A DNA stretch of 55,689 bases from contig JABANP010000344.1 of assembly GCA_013115135.1 (NCBI GenBank), positions 1-55,689 on the forward strand, read 5' to 3'. Every line of letters starts with the position of its first letter. Positions within the stretch are counted from its first letter, which is position 1. The translations under genes were made by a program, and so were the position numbers. Positions 1-9,043 of this stretch are shown in pieces. Source of the stretch: Perkinsus olseni. Taxonomy: Eukaryota; Perkinsozoa; Perkinsida; Perkinsidae. Below the pieces are notes generated by a model. The model was given only the letters and a program-made list of their open reading frames with translations, searched no databases and was not told where the DNA came from.

Positions 1-650
1 GAGGGCAGGGCCTGGGCGGCTAATGCCTCCGGGCAGTTTCGGGAGATTGGCTCCTTGACTACACCTTCTCAAGTTGGAAATCTCAACGTCTGGTTGAGAA
101 AGCGGAGTTCTATATAACGCGTTTCTGCATTATGCGATCAAGTATGTTTTTGAGGAGCAGTGAGGTTGTACCCTTCAGAGTGGCAGCACCCCAACCTTTA
201 CTCCCCCGTGAGGAACTCAGCGTTGCTAAGGCTACGATAGGCGTTGAGCTATTAGAGAGCGAAAAGCAGAAGGGGATGCAAACGACGTGATCGAACATGC
301 TATTCGCGAAGTGGAGTACCCTTGTGTTGCGAAAATGAATATCCACGCGCGGAATGGATAGGCCCCTTTATATTCGCACATCCAACTCCTCTCACTTCCG
401 CCAATTTGGTAGTCCCCTCATGGAACTTCCATGCAGATCTACCCAGCATCATTCACGTAAACAACGTACATAGATCCAGTTGAGCTGTGGCGTCCACGTT
501 CAGGATATAACGGAGTTAACACTTCCCGATGAACACGTAATAACCCGTTGCCTCGTTACCGTTTTCCACGATTTTGTTTCACAACTGCGTATTTGACACG
601 AAGCGTTGTAGCGTTTCAAACTTGCACGGGAAATGGTGTAGTCCGGTGGA
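1..650. other. No recognisable gene
   Basis: Only short reading frames of non-coding character are visible. If the neighbouring exostosin-like gene on the minus strand has further 3' exons they would lie here, but I could not find a continuation of its catalytic domain. Confidence 0.4.
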
Positions 651-1643
651 TCAACTCGGACTCAAACCGTGCGTGCGAAGCCAGCCGATATTGCAAGTTG
701 TGTTGCAATTCTGTCTTAGAGAAATGCGGAACGATTTCTTGTGGGTGAATCTGGACCGGGAGGAACCTGTTTTGTGGTGGATCAGCTCCAGACAAGTCCA
801 GAATACCGGCACGTAGACGAAGTCAGCCTCAGTGATGTCCTTTACAGAGCAGCGGCTTGACTGAAGCCATTGAGGGAACAGTACCTCAGTGTTCCAGAAC
901 TTGTTGCGAGCGTAGCAAGAGAGGGCCGAGTCGGCGCTGAGCAAAGCGCTGTCGTAGGAATAGATCCTAACGTCAGTAAGGCAGTCTTGTAGGGGTTCCC
1001 TAGGGCCCACAAAGATAGGATAGTGGTCGAAAGCATGGAAGTGGACCATTTCGATCCACCGGCAATCGCGGCCTAAAAATTCCTGATGCTTCCGGATTTC
1101 AGTTGAAGCAAGCTGATACCACCGGCTGGCTTCTCTATCCCCGAGCCGAGAACTGATCTCCGGCAACATGTCCAAGATGAGGACGGCCACACCTTGAGCG
1201 CAGTCAAGAAGGAACCGTTGCGGCTCTTTTGCGATCAGCAGGAAAAATGCGTCAGCCATTTCATTGTGTTTCACGACACTATCACCGACAGAGACTTTGG
1301 CGAGCCTCTGGTTGAAGAAGAGCGTCTTCCAGAAGGAATCTTTGATGAGTTCATGAACTTCTCCTCGGCATTGTAGCTCGGTTCGGCCTAGGTCGACCTG
1401 TCCTGCGTCGATGGTGTCGAAGCAAGTGCCGAAGATCTCATCCATGATTCGGAATCTCTCCTGCGTATCGGGAGTGGGGTCGTGACAGCAGATGTCGTAC
1501 GAAAAGAAGCCGTCCCAGCATCCCCCCGGATGGTTGGGGTCGCAACAGACTTCAGGCGACAGGGTACCGGAGAACCAACAGGCCCGATGGCCGATAGCCG
1601 TGGCTCCCACGACCACGTTCAGGGATAACGTCAAGAAACTCAT
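651..1643 (-). CDS. Exostosin-like glycosyltransferase, N-terminal part
   Basis: The open frame extends upstream to 1,691, but that first codon is GTG; the first ATG is at 1,641-1,643 and opens a hydrophobic signal-like stretch (MSFLTLSLNVVVGATAIG). A cysteine-rich module follows (CWFSG...CWDGFFSYDICC), a pattern I associate with protist exostosin-family proteins. Then comes a GT47-like start: VRIYSYD, a cysteine and charged segment, FWNTEVLF, and the ITEADFVYVPVF box typical of exostosin N-terminal domains. These enzymes act in the secretory pathway on glycan chains. The frame continues about 50 codons past that box without family resemblance and stops at 651, far short of a whole GT47 domain. 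Either an intron begins near 770-790 or the gene is truncated. Family call fairly sure; the 3' boundary is unresolved. Confidence 0.6.
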   Translation of the reverse strand: MSFLTLSLNVVVGATAIGHRACWFSGTLSPEVCCDPNHPGGCWDGFFSYDICCHDPTPDTQERFRIMDEIFGTCFDTIDAGQVDLGRTELQCRGEVHELIKDSFWKTLFFNQRLAKVSVGDSVVKHNEMADAFFLLIAKEPQRFLLDCAQGVAVLILDMLPEISSRLGDREASRWYQLASTEIRKHQEFLGRDCRWIEMVHFHAFDHYPIFVGPREPLQDCLTDVRIYSYDSALLSADSALSCYARNKFWNTEVLFPQWLQSSRCSVKDITEADFVYVPVFWTCLELIHHKTGSSRSRFTHKKSFRISLRQNCNTTCNIGWLRTHGLSPS

Positions 1644-1691
1644 TTCAAAACCTTCGGGAAGCTTGCACACACCAACTTGAAATATCTCCAC

Positions 1692-2699
1692 CTAGAACCA
1701 CGTCTCGCTTCATCAACAGTCCACTTCAACCCACCCCCTTTTTGTTTCGGTATCTTCCGAGCTTTTGATCAAGTTCCACCAGGCCTTAGGCAGAAACGAT
1801 GAAGGACATACCAGGGATCTCGACAGTCGGCATGACTGATGATTGAATCAAGAGGATCAATGAGGGATCAATGAGGATGATCATCCTCATTCGTCAGGCC
1901 TCTCTTTTCGTTTTCTAGCCACCCTCGACCAATCTCGACATTCATCTCGTCGTTCATCCAATCTCGACGGAAACAAATAAGTCCCATCGCCGATGTTCCT
2001 ACAGCATTCATTACAGAGCGTACATCTTGTTGTACTTTATCAGCAACAGACCGAACAAATTAGCGCATCACTTCCGATAAATGACGAACATAGACTCGAG
2101 TGGCACTCACTTCAGCTGTAAGGGAGGCAGTGCTTCTCTGCGAGATTCGTGAGAATTTTGGTGAGAGATTTGCACGAAATTACCCCAAGCCGAAGGGATT
2201 GGCAGATTTCTCGAAAGGCTGTTACGGCGCTCCGGCTCAGCGTGTTCTTCCACTGATCCGGTGGATCGAGTCGGATCCGAGCCGGTCATGCGGAGTCAGC
2301 CGAGATTACGAGTGATTGTTGGGGTGCCGTTAACCCGCAGTGCGGATCCCGCACTCTTGAAACCCGACACAGCCTCAGCCCAGTAGCGAAGTGTCCGTTG
2401 AAGGTCGCCGTAAAATGAGATGATCTCGAGCGTGAAGCCCAAGAAGAAAAAGACCTTGGCGTGTTCAAGTACAACTTGTACTGACCAAGGGCGGCGAAGG
2501 TAGGGCAGATTGCCCCGAGCAGTGCTTGTATAAGGCACAAGAAATAAGAAGTAGGACAGGAGTAAGTTAGCAGGTACAGAAGCTCCCCACCATCATCGGG
2601 TCTCCACATTGGAGTGAACTTCGCACGAGCAAAATTTTGCGACCCCCAAAGAACGGCCGATATACCACGGGACGGATTGATCGGGGGGCTCGAACGTCT
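1692..2699. other. Mostly gene-free; one possible minus-strand exon at 2,310-2,480
   Basis: From 1,692 to 2,300 I see no gene. On the minus strand 2,480 to 2,310 reads as a plausible exon bounded by an AG acceptor (GGTCAG) and a GT donor (GTAATC), with a hydrophobic stretch (AKVFFFLGFTLEIISF) and RTLRYWAEAV. I do not recognise the protein and found no convincing partner exons, so it may be a gene fragment. Confidence 0.25.
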
Positions 2700-3495
2700 T
2701 CAACCGACCGTGCCGAGAGCAACAGCGGCCCCTTCCAGAGTTACAACGATAGTGCTGTCAGTACGGAAGGTAACAGAAGACAAGTCGGCAACGTCGCTGA
2801 GATCAAAGAAAACCACCTGCTTCTCAGGGCATGCATATTGCACCCTCGCGAGGAGGTCATACAAAGTACCCTGTCCAACCGACTCCAACTCGTAGTAAAC
2901 GTATGGACGCCCAGTCTCACGGCGGACAAGCCTGAAGGGAAGCCGGCCAGTAGGTTGGCCACCGCATGTAGCCTGTATACCAACAATCCCAGTGGTAAAT
3001 ATGTGGTAGGACAGCGTCAGGTGGGGGGCCGCCTCTTCTCTGTATTCAAATTTTCCCGCGATCAGAGAGCGTGCGACCCTTATGAACTCAATCGACGCTC
3101 CCCGAAAGTTGGTGACGAAAGAGTCACCGCTGTTGTAATGTATTTCCGTGAAGTCTCCAGTCTGGATACCAGCAGGCGGGTAGCTACCATCGGGCTCGAT
3201 TCGGCCAGCGTCGAGTAAGGCCTTCTCGATGATCTTGTACCAACCCCTCAGGGAGCCGGACGAGAAGTCGACCGTGTAGTTCGAACCAGCAATCTTAGTC
3301 AGAGGGAAGCGGCCAAACGATCTACCGGTGTATGGGGGATTAGATCTGGACAAAGATAGAGGGTCCGCGGTCGCGTAAAAGCCTAGTATAGCAGTTTGGG
3401 CTGCAACGCCGACAACGATGAAGTGGTCCTCACCATAGTGAATGTACTCGCCAACATCTTGAGCGGTGGTGAGGAGCCCAAGTAGAGCGACGACG
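2700..3495 (-). pseudogene. Secreted protein paralog disrupted by transposon (3' major part)
   Basis: The minus-strand frame is clearly homologous to the intact secreted protein at 8,225-9,043: both contain the phrase I-E-P-D...YPPAG-I-x-TGDFT, then SGDS, FRG, IEFIRV and LIAG, then RLPF-[RK]-LVRR and VYY. The homologous part begins in the signal peptide (ALLGLLTTAQDVG). Upstream of codons at 3,495 the frame runs into the inverted repeat of the transposon. The missing beginning lies beyond the element: the duplicated CGACG at 5,807-5,811 is followed on the minus strand by a hydrophobic stretch in the same frame with an ATG at 5,835-5,837. So the insertion splits a typical signal peptide and the rest of the gene is undamaged. 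Function unknown; no domain recognised. Confidence 0.85.
3491..3495. repeat. Target-site duplication CGACG, left copy
   Basis: The five bases immediately outside the left inverted repeat. The same five bases follow the right inverted repeat at 5,807-5,811. A 5 bp GC-rich duplication is the signature of Transib and RAG-type transposition. Confidence 0.85.
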
Positions 3496-3634
3496 CACGG
3501 TGCACCAAAATTTAAAATTTCAAACAAGAAAAACCGAAGGTGAGAGGCATCATCCTGAGTTGATCCCCAAAATTTCAAGTCAAAACTCGAAACCAGCCGC
3601 TCACACTATTCACGTGAAAAACTGACACTTTTCC
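3496..3634 (+). repeat. Left terminal inverted repeat of transposon
   Basis: 139 bp, matching the reverse complement of 5,668-5,806 at 138 of 139 positions (the difference is GCTCACAC against GCTCTCAC). It starts CACGGTG (3,496-3,502), then 24 bp, then AGAAAAACC (3,527-3,535), an arrangement like a RAG recombination signal with heptamer, spacer and A-rich nonamer. Confidence 0.92.
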
Positions 3635-3728
3635 TGAGCTTCTAGCGCGGTGTGCTGTGGTTTTGTGGCTCCTAGCGCCCGGGATTGTGTTATTGGTGCT
3701 GCGGCTCAGTGCCATTCATTTCTGACCA

Positions 3729-5609
3729 ATGTCACAGAAGAATACCTGTTACCTCTGTGGCTTTGCGACCGCATCTTGCCGCCCTGCAGCTGGATCAGCG
3801 AAGCTCATTGGAGAAGTTATCGGATTGTATCCGAAGACTTTCGAAAACTGGGGAATCTGCCCAAACTGCGATATCGCCCTTAGCAAGGGCACGAGTTCAT
3901 GGGTGCAGCAATACCTACCACGTGGGTATGCTCCGTATGCTTGGAAAAACCAGCCGAAGTCTCTTCCTCGCGGGAGGAAGCAGAGAAGAAAAGGATCGGG
4001 TCGTATTGCGGCCCCAGTTGAAGATGTGGCTCTCCCGGAGGGTGATCCACTGGCTACTGAGTTACGCCTGCTGCCCGACTTGACGAATGACGAGAAGGTT
4101 CGTTACATCCTCCATCTCGCGAAGGAGCAAGGGGTTTTACACCTACTAGTCGGTGGTGATGATTTCTCCAAGAAATCACGCCAAGAGCCGAAAGTAGGGA
4201 TGGATGCTGTGAAGAGCTACACGGTGGACCTCTCATTATCGCAGAGAAAGCTCGAGAAGATGATGAGAAGCGTCAATCGTGACTCCGGCGGTACGGTATT
4301 CCCGCCGCCTTCGAGGGTCCGAGCTTCGCGCAAGGACTACGAAGCGAAGTTCCACGTGCGGGAGGGTTTGGCTACCCCAAAGGATATACTGGCCTTCGTA
4401 TGCGATCGTTTCGGTCTCTCCACAAGTGCTGATGATACTGGAACTTTGTTGGTTGGTCTAGACTTCGGTGGGGGAACAACGAAAGCTGTTGTTAAACCGT
4501 ATGGTGTGTCCGGCGGCCACGGATGTCTGGTAGCACTAAATAAGGCCAAGGACTCGCGAGATGTCACTGCCGGAATTGTTGCGGAGCTTCAGCCTTTGGC
4601 GCAGAGGTTCAAGCTCTTGTACACAGCCGATAATAAGGAACTGCAATTCCTATCCGGCACCTCTTCTAATGCATGTTGGTTATGTAGTGCCGTCGAGAAG
4701 AGATCGAACAATCGATGGGTCTATCCTCTGACGAGGGAGGAGAGGAGATGGCCTAAAGCCGAGGAGTGGGCGAGATCCTACAGGGAAAAATGCGACCGTT
4801 TGAAGCGTCCACCGGCTCATGTGAATGGGCAGAAGTCTCAACCACTGGTCTCCGAGGAGTCTCTCTTGCTCCCTTGGCTTCATATACTCATGGGCCTCTG
4901 CCGCAACGTTTTTGACCATATGATTCGACGCGGTGCGTCTCGACAGGACTTGGAGCAGCTCCTCAGCGACAGGCTTCACATTGTTCCGACGAAACCAATC
5001 GCCGGTAGCACTCTCGAGAGGACTAACGTGCTTGCTTTCACGGGAAAGGACTGCCGAAAGCTTATCAAGGAAATTGAGACTGTGAGGGGCGATCTTCTGC
5101 GGTTGCCAGTGGGCGGCTCAGCGTACAAAGTACTCAGAGCCATAGGGAACGTCCACGAGGCTTTAACGTCTTCCCATGCCCAAGAACTGGTTGAGGCTTC
5201 GATCGCGAACTTCCGTAAGGAGTACGTGGACGGAGGTTTCAACCCAAGCTTGGTGGTGCATCTGCTGGTAGCTCATGGGTTAGAGTTGTATGCTCGCCAT
5301 AGTGATCAAGGTTTGAGACTTCTAACTGAAGAATTTGCTGAGAGGATACACTCGCAGGTCAATACATTGGTAGCTACATCGCAGCTAAAGGGGGATTTGT
5401 TGAAGCAGATATCGTTCTGGAACTGGCAGTATTCCAGCTCACAGGTCGAAGAGTGTCATACTCCCTCTCCTCGTCCTAAGCGGGCTCGTCCAGCTGCGAA
5501 GCGCCTGTCTCCACAAGTCGCTCTCAGTGGCTTGTCTTCTATGCCCAGCTCCAATCCAAGCGACAGCCGGGCCGTCGATCCAGATTACGCAGGCTTGTCG
5601 GATGAGTGA
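3729..5609 (+). CDS. RAG1/Transib-like DDE transposase, 626 aa
   Basis: Single exon between the inverted repeats, ATG at 3,729. Visible parts: a zinc-binding-like N-terminus (C7-x2-C10 and C44-x2-C47); a first candidate catalytic Asp in VGLDFGGGTTK (D245); a second in LLYTADNKEL (D301) followed by FLSG, an S/T-rich turn and CWLC (C316, C319); then LPWLHILMGL (H385), FTGKDCRKLIKE (439-448), and a Glu-rich helix LLTEEFAERIH (531-541) as candidate third acidic residue. This order, D, then D with nearby G-(S/T)-x-C-x2-C, then P..LH..(I/M)G, then G-x-x-(A/C)-RKL, then a late (S/T)E...E, parallels the RAG1 core and the wider Transib-related family. The C-terminus is basic (PRPKRARPAAKR), nuclear-signal-like. 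The predicted role is excision and insertion of the surrounding element. No RAG2-like partner is encoded here. Confidence 0.75.
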   Translation: MSQKNTCYLCGFATASCRPAAGSAKLIGEVIGLYPKTFENWGICPNCDIALSKGTSSWVQQYLPRGYAPYAWKNQPKSLPRGRKQRRKGSGRIAAPVEDVALPEGDPLATELRLLPDLTNDEKVRYILHLAKEQGVLHLLVGGDDFSKKSRQEPKVGMDAVKSYTVDLSLSQRKLEKMMRSVNRDSGGTVFPPPSRVRASRKDYEAKFHVREGLATPKDILAFVCDRFGLSTSADDTGTLLVGLDFGGGTTKAVVKPYGVSGGHGCLVALNKAKDSRDVTAGIVAELQPLAQRFKLLYTADNKELQFLSGTSSNACWLCSAVEKRSNNRWVYPLTREERRWPKAEEWARSYREKCDRLKRPPAHVNGQKSQPLVSEESLLLPWLHILMGLCRNVFDHMIRRGASRQDLEQLLSDRLHIVPTKPIAGSTLERTNVLAFTGKDCRKLIKEIETVRGDLLRLPVGGSAYKVLRAIGNVHEALTSSHAQELVEASIANFRKEYVDGGFNPSLVVHLLVAHGLELYARHSDQGLRLLTEEFAERIHSQVNTLVATSQLKGDLLKQISFWNWQYSSSQVEECHTPSPRPKRARPAAKRLSPQVALSGLSSMPSSNPSDSRAVDPDYAGLSDE

Positions 5610-5667
5610 CTGTATATTTGAACGGGAAAAACTCTTTTCCGTTACCGTTCATGTTGAGTTATAGTGG

Positions 5668-5806
5668 GGAAAAGTGTCAGTTTTTCACGTGAATAGTGAG
5701 AGCGGCTGGTTTCGAGTTTTGACTTGAAATTTTGGGGATCAACTCAGGATGATGCCTCTCACCTTCGGTTTTTCTTGTTTGAAATTTTAAATTTTGGTGC
5801 ACCGTG
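5668..5806 (-). repeat. Right terminal inverted repeat of transposon
   Basis: Mirror of the left repeat, ending GCACCGTG at 5,806; the same heptamer-24-nonamer arrangement is present on the minus strand. It begins 58 bp after the transposase stop codon. Confidence 0.92.
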
Positions 5807-5837
5807 CGACGAGGCAAGCCGGGGCGACGATCATCAT
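5807..5837 (-). pseudogene. Target-site duplication and displaced 5' end of the disrupted secreted-protein gene
   Basis: 5,807-5,811 is the right copy of CGACG. On the minus strand, ATG at 5,835-5,837 opens a short hydrophobic run (MMIVAPACL) that is in frame with the hydrophobic run left of the element once one CGACG copy is disregarded. This gives a signal peptide of the length seen in the paralog at 9,043. Confidence 0.7.
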
Positions 5838-8224
5838 CCAGTGCGTAGAGTAGGACACGAGAGGGGGGCAACACTGCAACAGAGGGCGAATTAGCAGCCA
5901 CAACAAGGACTTCGGCTTCCAATCGTGACACGCTTACTCCCGATGGCCAATTAAACTCCGAGGGACGGACGGTGACTGAAGTATGACGCCGTGTATCGAT
6001 CACGCGGAAAGCTTAATGGCGAGCGCTAGTTTTGAGCTCACGCGCAGCGTTGCCTTTAGTAAGGTTGGGAAAGTGGGTATTACAGAAAAGGTGCGAAGCT
6101 GGGATTTCTTCCATGCTTGCACGCGGTTGGCGAGCACCATCGCGCGCCTAATCCGATTTGGCCAATAGCTGGACACCTCGATAGGAGACTTCTCTTCGTT
6201 GGACGAACGCTAAGTAGAGTCATTTAAGGTGACTCCCTTAGAAGCTATTTCTCGAGGGTTGGCTGTGCACGCACGCACAAGGAGTGATTGGCGGCCGATC
6301 ATGTTGGTCACTAAGGACCGATAACCGGCCTTCAATGAGCTGCAGTTGAGAAAAAGAGAAGCTGGGTGATTGTGTAAAAGACTGTGAGACCCTGGTAACC
6401 AGTGTAGCGATCAACATAACCGGCATCTCAACTCGAAGACGCTGCGGGACAGAACGGGAGTTACTCATTATCCGCCGACCGTTTTGTGTATTCGTGCTTA
6501 GCTTATGCTCCAATCACCCAAATAGAACTAGGTAGGAGAGCTTTACGCCTCTCCCGACTTGCGTTGACTATGAGCAACAATGAAGAAGCAGCAACGCGCA
6601 ACTGATAAGGCTATGCACATCGCGCCTCTGCTAATGTATTCGGATTCAGCGGAGGGTCGTCAGTGGACTGCCAACTCTAGCGTGGTGAATATGTTCACCA
6701 TTAATGAATAGAGCGATAGATCTATGACGCTCATCTTACGGGCGCACAACGAGCCCCATAGGGTCTGAACAGCGAGCCGTCTCGCAGTGAAAACTCTTGG
6801 GAAGAACCGTGTTGAGAAACTGGCTGATTGAGAACGACACACCACCCGGGGTTTGCCATCTGGAATCCAATTTTCTCTCTGCTGTCTTCTTATCATCCGC
6901 CACCTAGCTTCAGCGTAGCTTCTTATCAAAGCAAGATAGGACCAGCGATATAACCATTACAACCGCATCCGGCAACGCCTCAGACTAACACGCCTGCCTA
7001 AGCTCCTTGTTACCTACTTCAGAATACACGCGACAGGCGCATAACGAGTTCATAATCAGCTACAGGGAACCCGGTGGTGTATGTGACTTTATACTCCAAC
7101 ACCGGTTCCGGCTGAGTTAGACTTTTGCCGATAGGGTGCTCAGTTAGGGACTCTCTGTAGGGTTGATATGCAGCGCAACCATACGTCTCGCCAGGGAGCT
7201 CTCCTCGGGAGTACATTGGGACAGAGAAGCTTCCCATCCTCCTGGCAGGACCCGTTTACACATCCCTGGGCTGTGCGTATCGCGGTCACACTGGTCTCGC
7301 CCCGGTGTGCCACCACAAGCATCAACCCGGTGGAAATGACGAAAACGCCATCCGCCTCCACTAATTCACCTTTAGTCTCAGCAAACAAAAAAAGAAAAGA
7401 TGGGCGAAACTTCTGCGGAGCGCCGTTGCTGACTACTCAGAGCTCAGCTCGAACCTAGCCTGCCGAAATCCATTTAGGATTGACGTGGTAGTGACAAGAT
7501 ACGACTCAAAGTGATTATCCAGTGGAGTACTCAGGTAGCATCGTGCGCGTGGACTTCACGGAGCGAGTGAGTGATATTTGGACTTACACTTGTATAAGGG
7601 TTAGCCTTACAGGGTAACTCCTGCTACTTACGGAGTCGGATGATAGGTATATCATATATCACCAGCATAACGCAAATGAGCAACTTCCGACGGCCTCGGT
7701 GACAAAAAGGGCGTTGGACTTTGTCGCTGGCGTAGAAGAAACTACCGTCTTGGCTGGCTGTTGGGAGTATGCCGCCTTGGACTGAACTCAATGGCATTGA
7801 GGCCTCAAGGAAAGGGCCGACTTGAATGAGCAAACGTCAGGAAAGAATATAATGATCGGACTACAACAATCAACGGATCTACTCAAGCGAGTATAGCGGT
7901 TGTCCTTGGGCTTAATGCAATCGACCAACTTGATGCATATAGCACATATCATCTAGTACAACAAAGGTGAACACGGAATAGGCTCAGCAGCCTAACCGTT
8001 GGGGATGGGGCCGATCGTTACGATCCAATATGCCTCATCATCAATACATATGCCTTTACGGCACGACAGGTGACCATTCTTAACAAAATATGCCAGCTCG
8101 AATGAATCGTGACTATGAGGGGTATCGGCCAGAGACCTCACCTTAAAGGCGTACGGAATTGACCGGTAGATGGCATCAGTAGTCTAGCACTGCGAGGAAA
8201 GCTAGCTCCGAGAACATACATCGC
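5838..8224. other. Gene-free stretch with two dispersed repeat copies
   Basis: No gene recognised. 6,818-6,940 matches 39,216-39,332 in the same orientation (shared words CCCGGGGTTT, CCATCTGGAAT and AGCTTCTTATC). 7,079-7,185 matches 21,599-21,702 (shared GTTAGAC, TTGCCGAT, GTGCTCAGT and ACTCTGTA). The first 100 bases should hold the promoter of the disrupted secreted-protein gene. Confidence 0.5.
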
Positions 8225-9043
8225 TCAGGCCTTAGTTAGAGGGACGACGGTTCTCTCAACGGGCACAAAGATTGTATCTCTAGTGGCGAAGGTCACTTGA
8301 GAAAGGTCGGGGATAGCCCCTTTAGTGTTCCAATGTTTGGTTGGGCAAGCAGAGCTCATCACCCCAAGGAGCTGATCTAAAGTGCCTTCTCCGACCGGCT
8401 CTACAGAATAGTAAACGTAACGCCGACCAGTTGGGCGTCGGACGAGCTTGAATGGGAGTCGAGCAGTTGACTGACCATTACACTCAGCCTGTATATATAC
8501 ACTCCCATCAGAATCAACGTCGTAGGACAACTTGAAGTTACGAGGCTCGTCCTCGTGATACTCGTATGTGCCCGCGATCAAGTTGCGTCCGACCCTGATG
8601 AACTCGATCTTCTCGCCTCTGAAAGTAGTGAAGAGGGAGTCACCGCTCATGTAGGTTATGGTGGTGAAGTCACCGGTCTCGATCCCTGCCGGCGGGTAAT
8701 GATCATCGGGCTCGATCTGCCCAGCCCGTACCATGTAGTCTCCGATGCTAGTATACCAATCACGTATGGTGGCCGACGATATGTCGATGTCGTAGGTGAC
8801 TCCGCCGCCCCAGCTCAAAGGGAATGTTCCCAGAGAGAAACTGTGATGCAGCGGAGTGCCTACTGGAGTATCAGGTGTCACCCGAGTTCTTGCGGAGAAA
8901 GCGAATATAACTCTAGAATCGTCGGTGATACCGATATCAAAATTGTAGTCTTCGGTCTCGTAGCGAAAAACGCCTATGTCCTGAGCACTGGCGAGGACCA
9001 GAGCTACAGTGGCTACCAGAAAAGTCCAGGTGAAGTTGATCAT
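8225..9043 (-). CDS. Secreted protein of unknown function, 272 aa
   Basis: ATG at 9,041-9,043 was chosen because it starts a standard signal peptide (MINFTWTFLVATVALVLASA, cleavage likely before QDIG); the longer upstream frame adds an atypical leader. The mature part is acidic, with regularly spaced aromatic residues and few cysteines (near TECNGQ- and SACP-like positions in the C-terminal half), suggesting a beta-rich extracellular protein. It is the intact paralog of the transposon-split gene at 2,700-3,495; the best-conserved segment is residues roughly 100-150 (YPPAGIETGDFT, FRGEKIEFIRV). A single exon. No known domain recognised; a lineage-specific secreted family is the best description. 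Confidence 0.8.
   Translation of the reverse strand: MINFTWTFLVATVALVLASAQDIGVFRYETEDYNFDIGITDDSRVIFAFSARTRVTPDTPVGTPLHHSFSLGTFPLSWGGGVTYDIDISSATIRDWYTSIGDYMVRAGQIEPDDHYPPAGIETGDFTTITYMSGDSLFTTFRGEKIEFIRVGRNLIAGTYEYHEDEPRNFKLSYDVDSDGSVYIQAECNGQSTARLPFKLVRRPTGRRYVYYSVEPVGEGTLDQLLGVMSSACPTKHWNTKGAIPDLSQVTFATRDTIFVPVERTVVPLTKA

Larger units (their letters stand above)
3496..5806 (+). mobile_element. Complete Transib/RAG1-like DNA transposon
   Basis: The element is 2,311 bp long, bounded by 139 bp inverted repeats that differ at one position, and flanked by the 5 bp direct duplication CGACG. Its termini start with CACGGTG, close to the CACAGTG/CACAATG ends of RAG signals and Transib elements. 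It carries one intronless 626-codon gene with RAG1-like organisation. The nearly identical repeats, exact duplication and uninterrupted gene point to recent insertion. It lies inside the signal peptide codons of a minus-strand secreted protein gene. The superfamily assignment rests on termini, duplication length and motif layout, not on a search. Confidence 0.85.

Noticed and set aside
2637..3218. 193-codon plus-strand frame.
   Set aside because: It is antisense to the conserved secreted-protein frame and has no motif of its own.
7019..7237. 72-codon minus-strand frame considered as a subtilisin remnant because its flank resembles the protease 3' flank.
   Set aside because: The frame has no protease motif; only the non-coding flank is shared.
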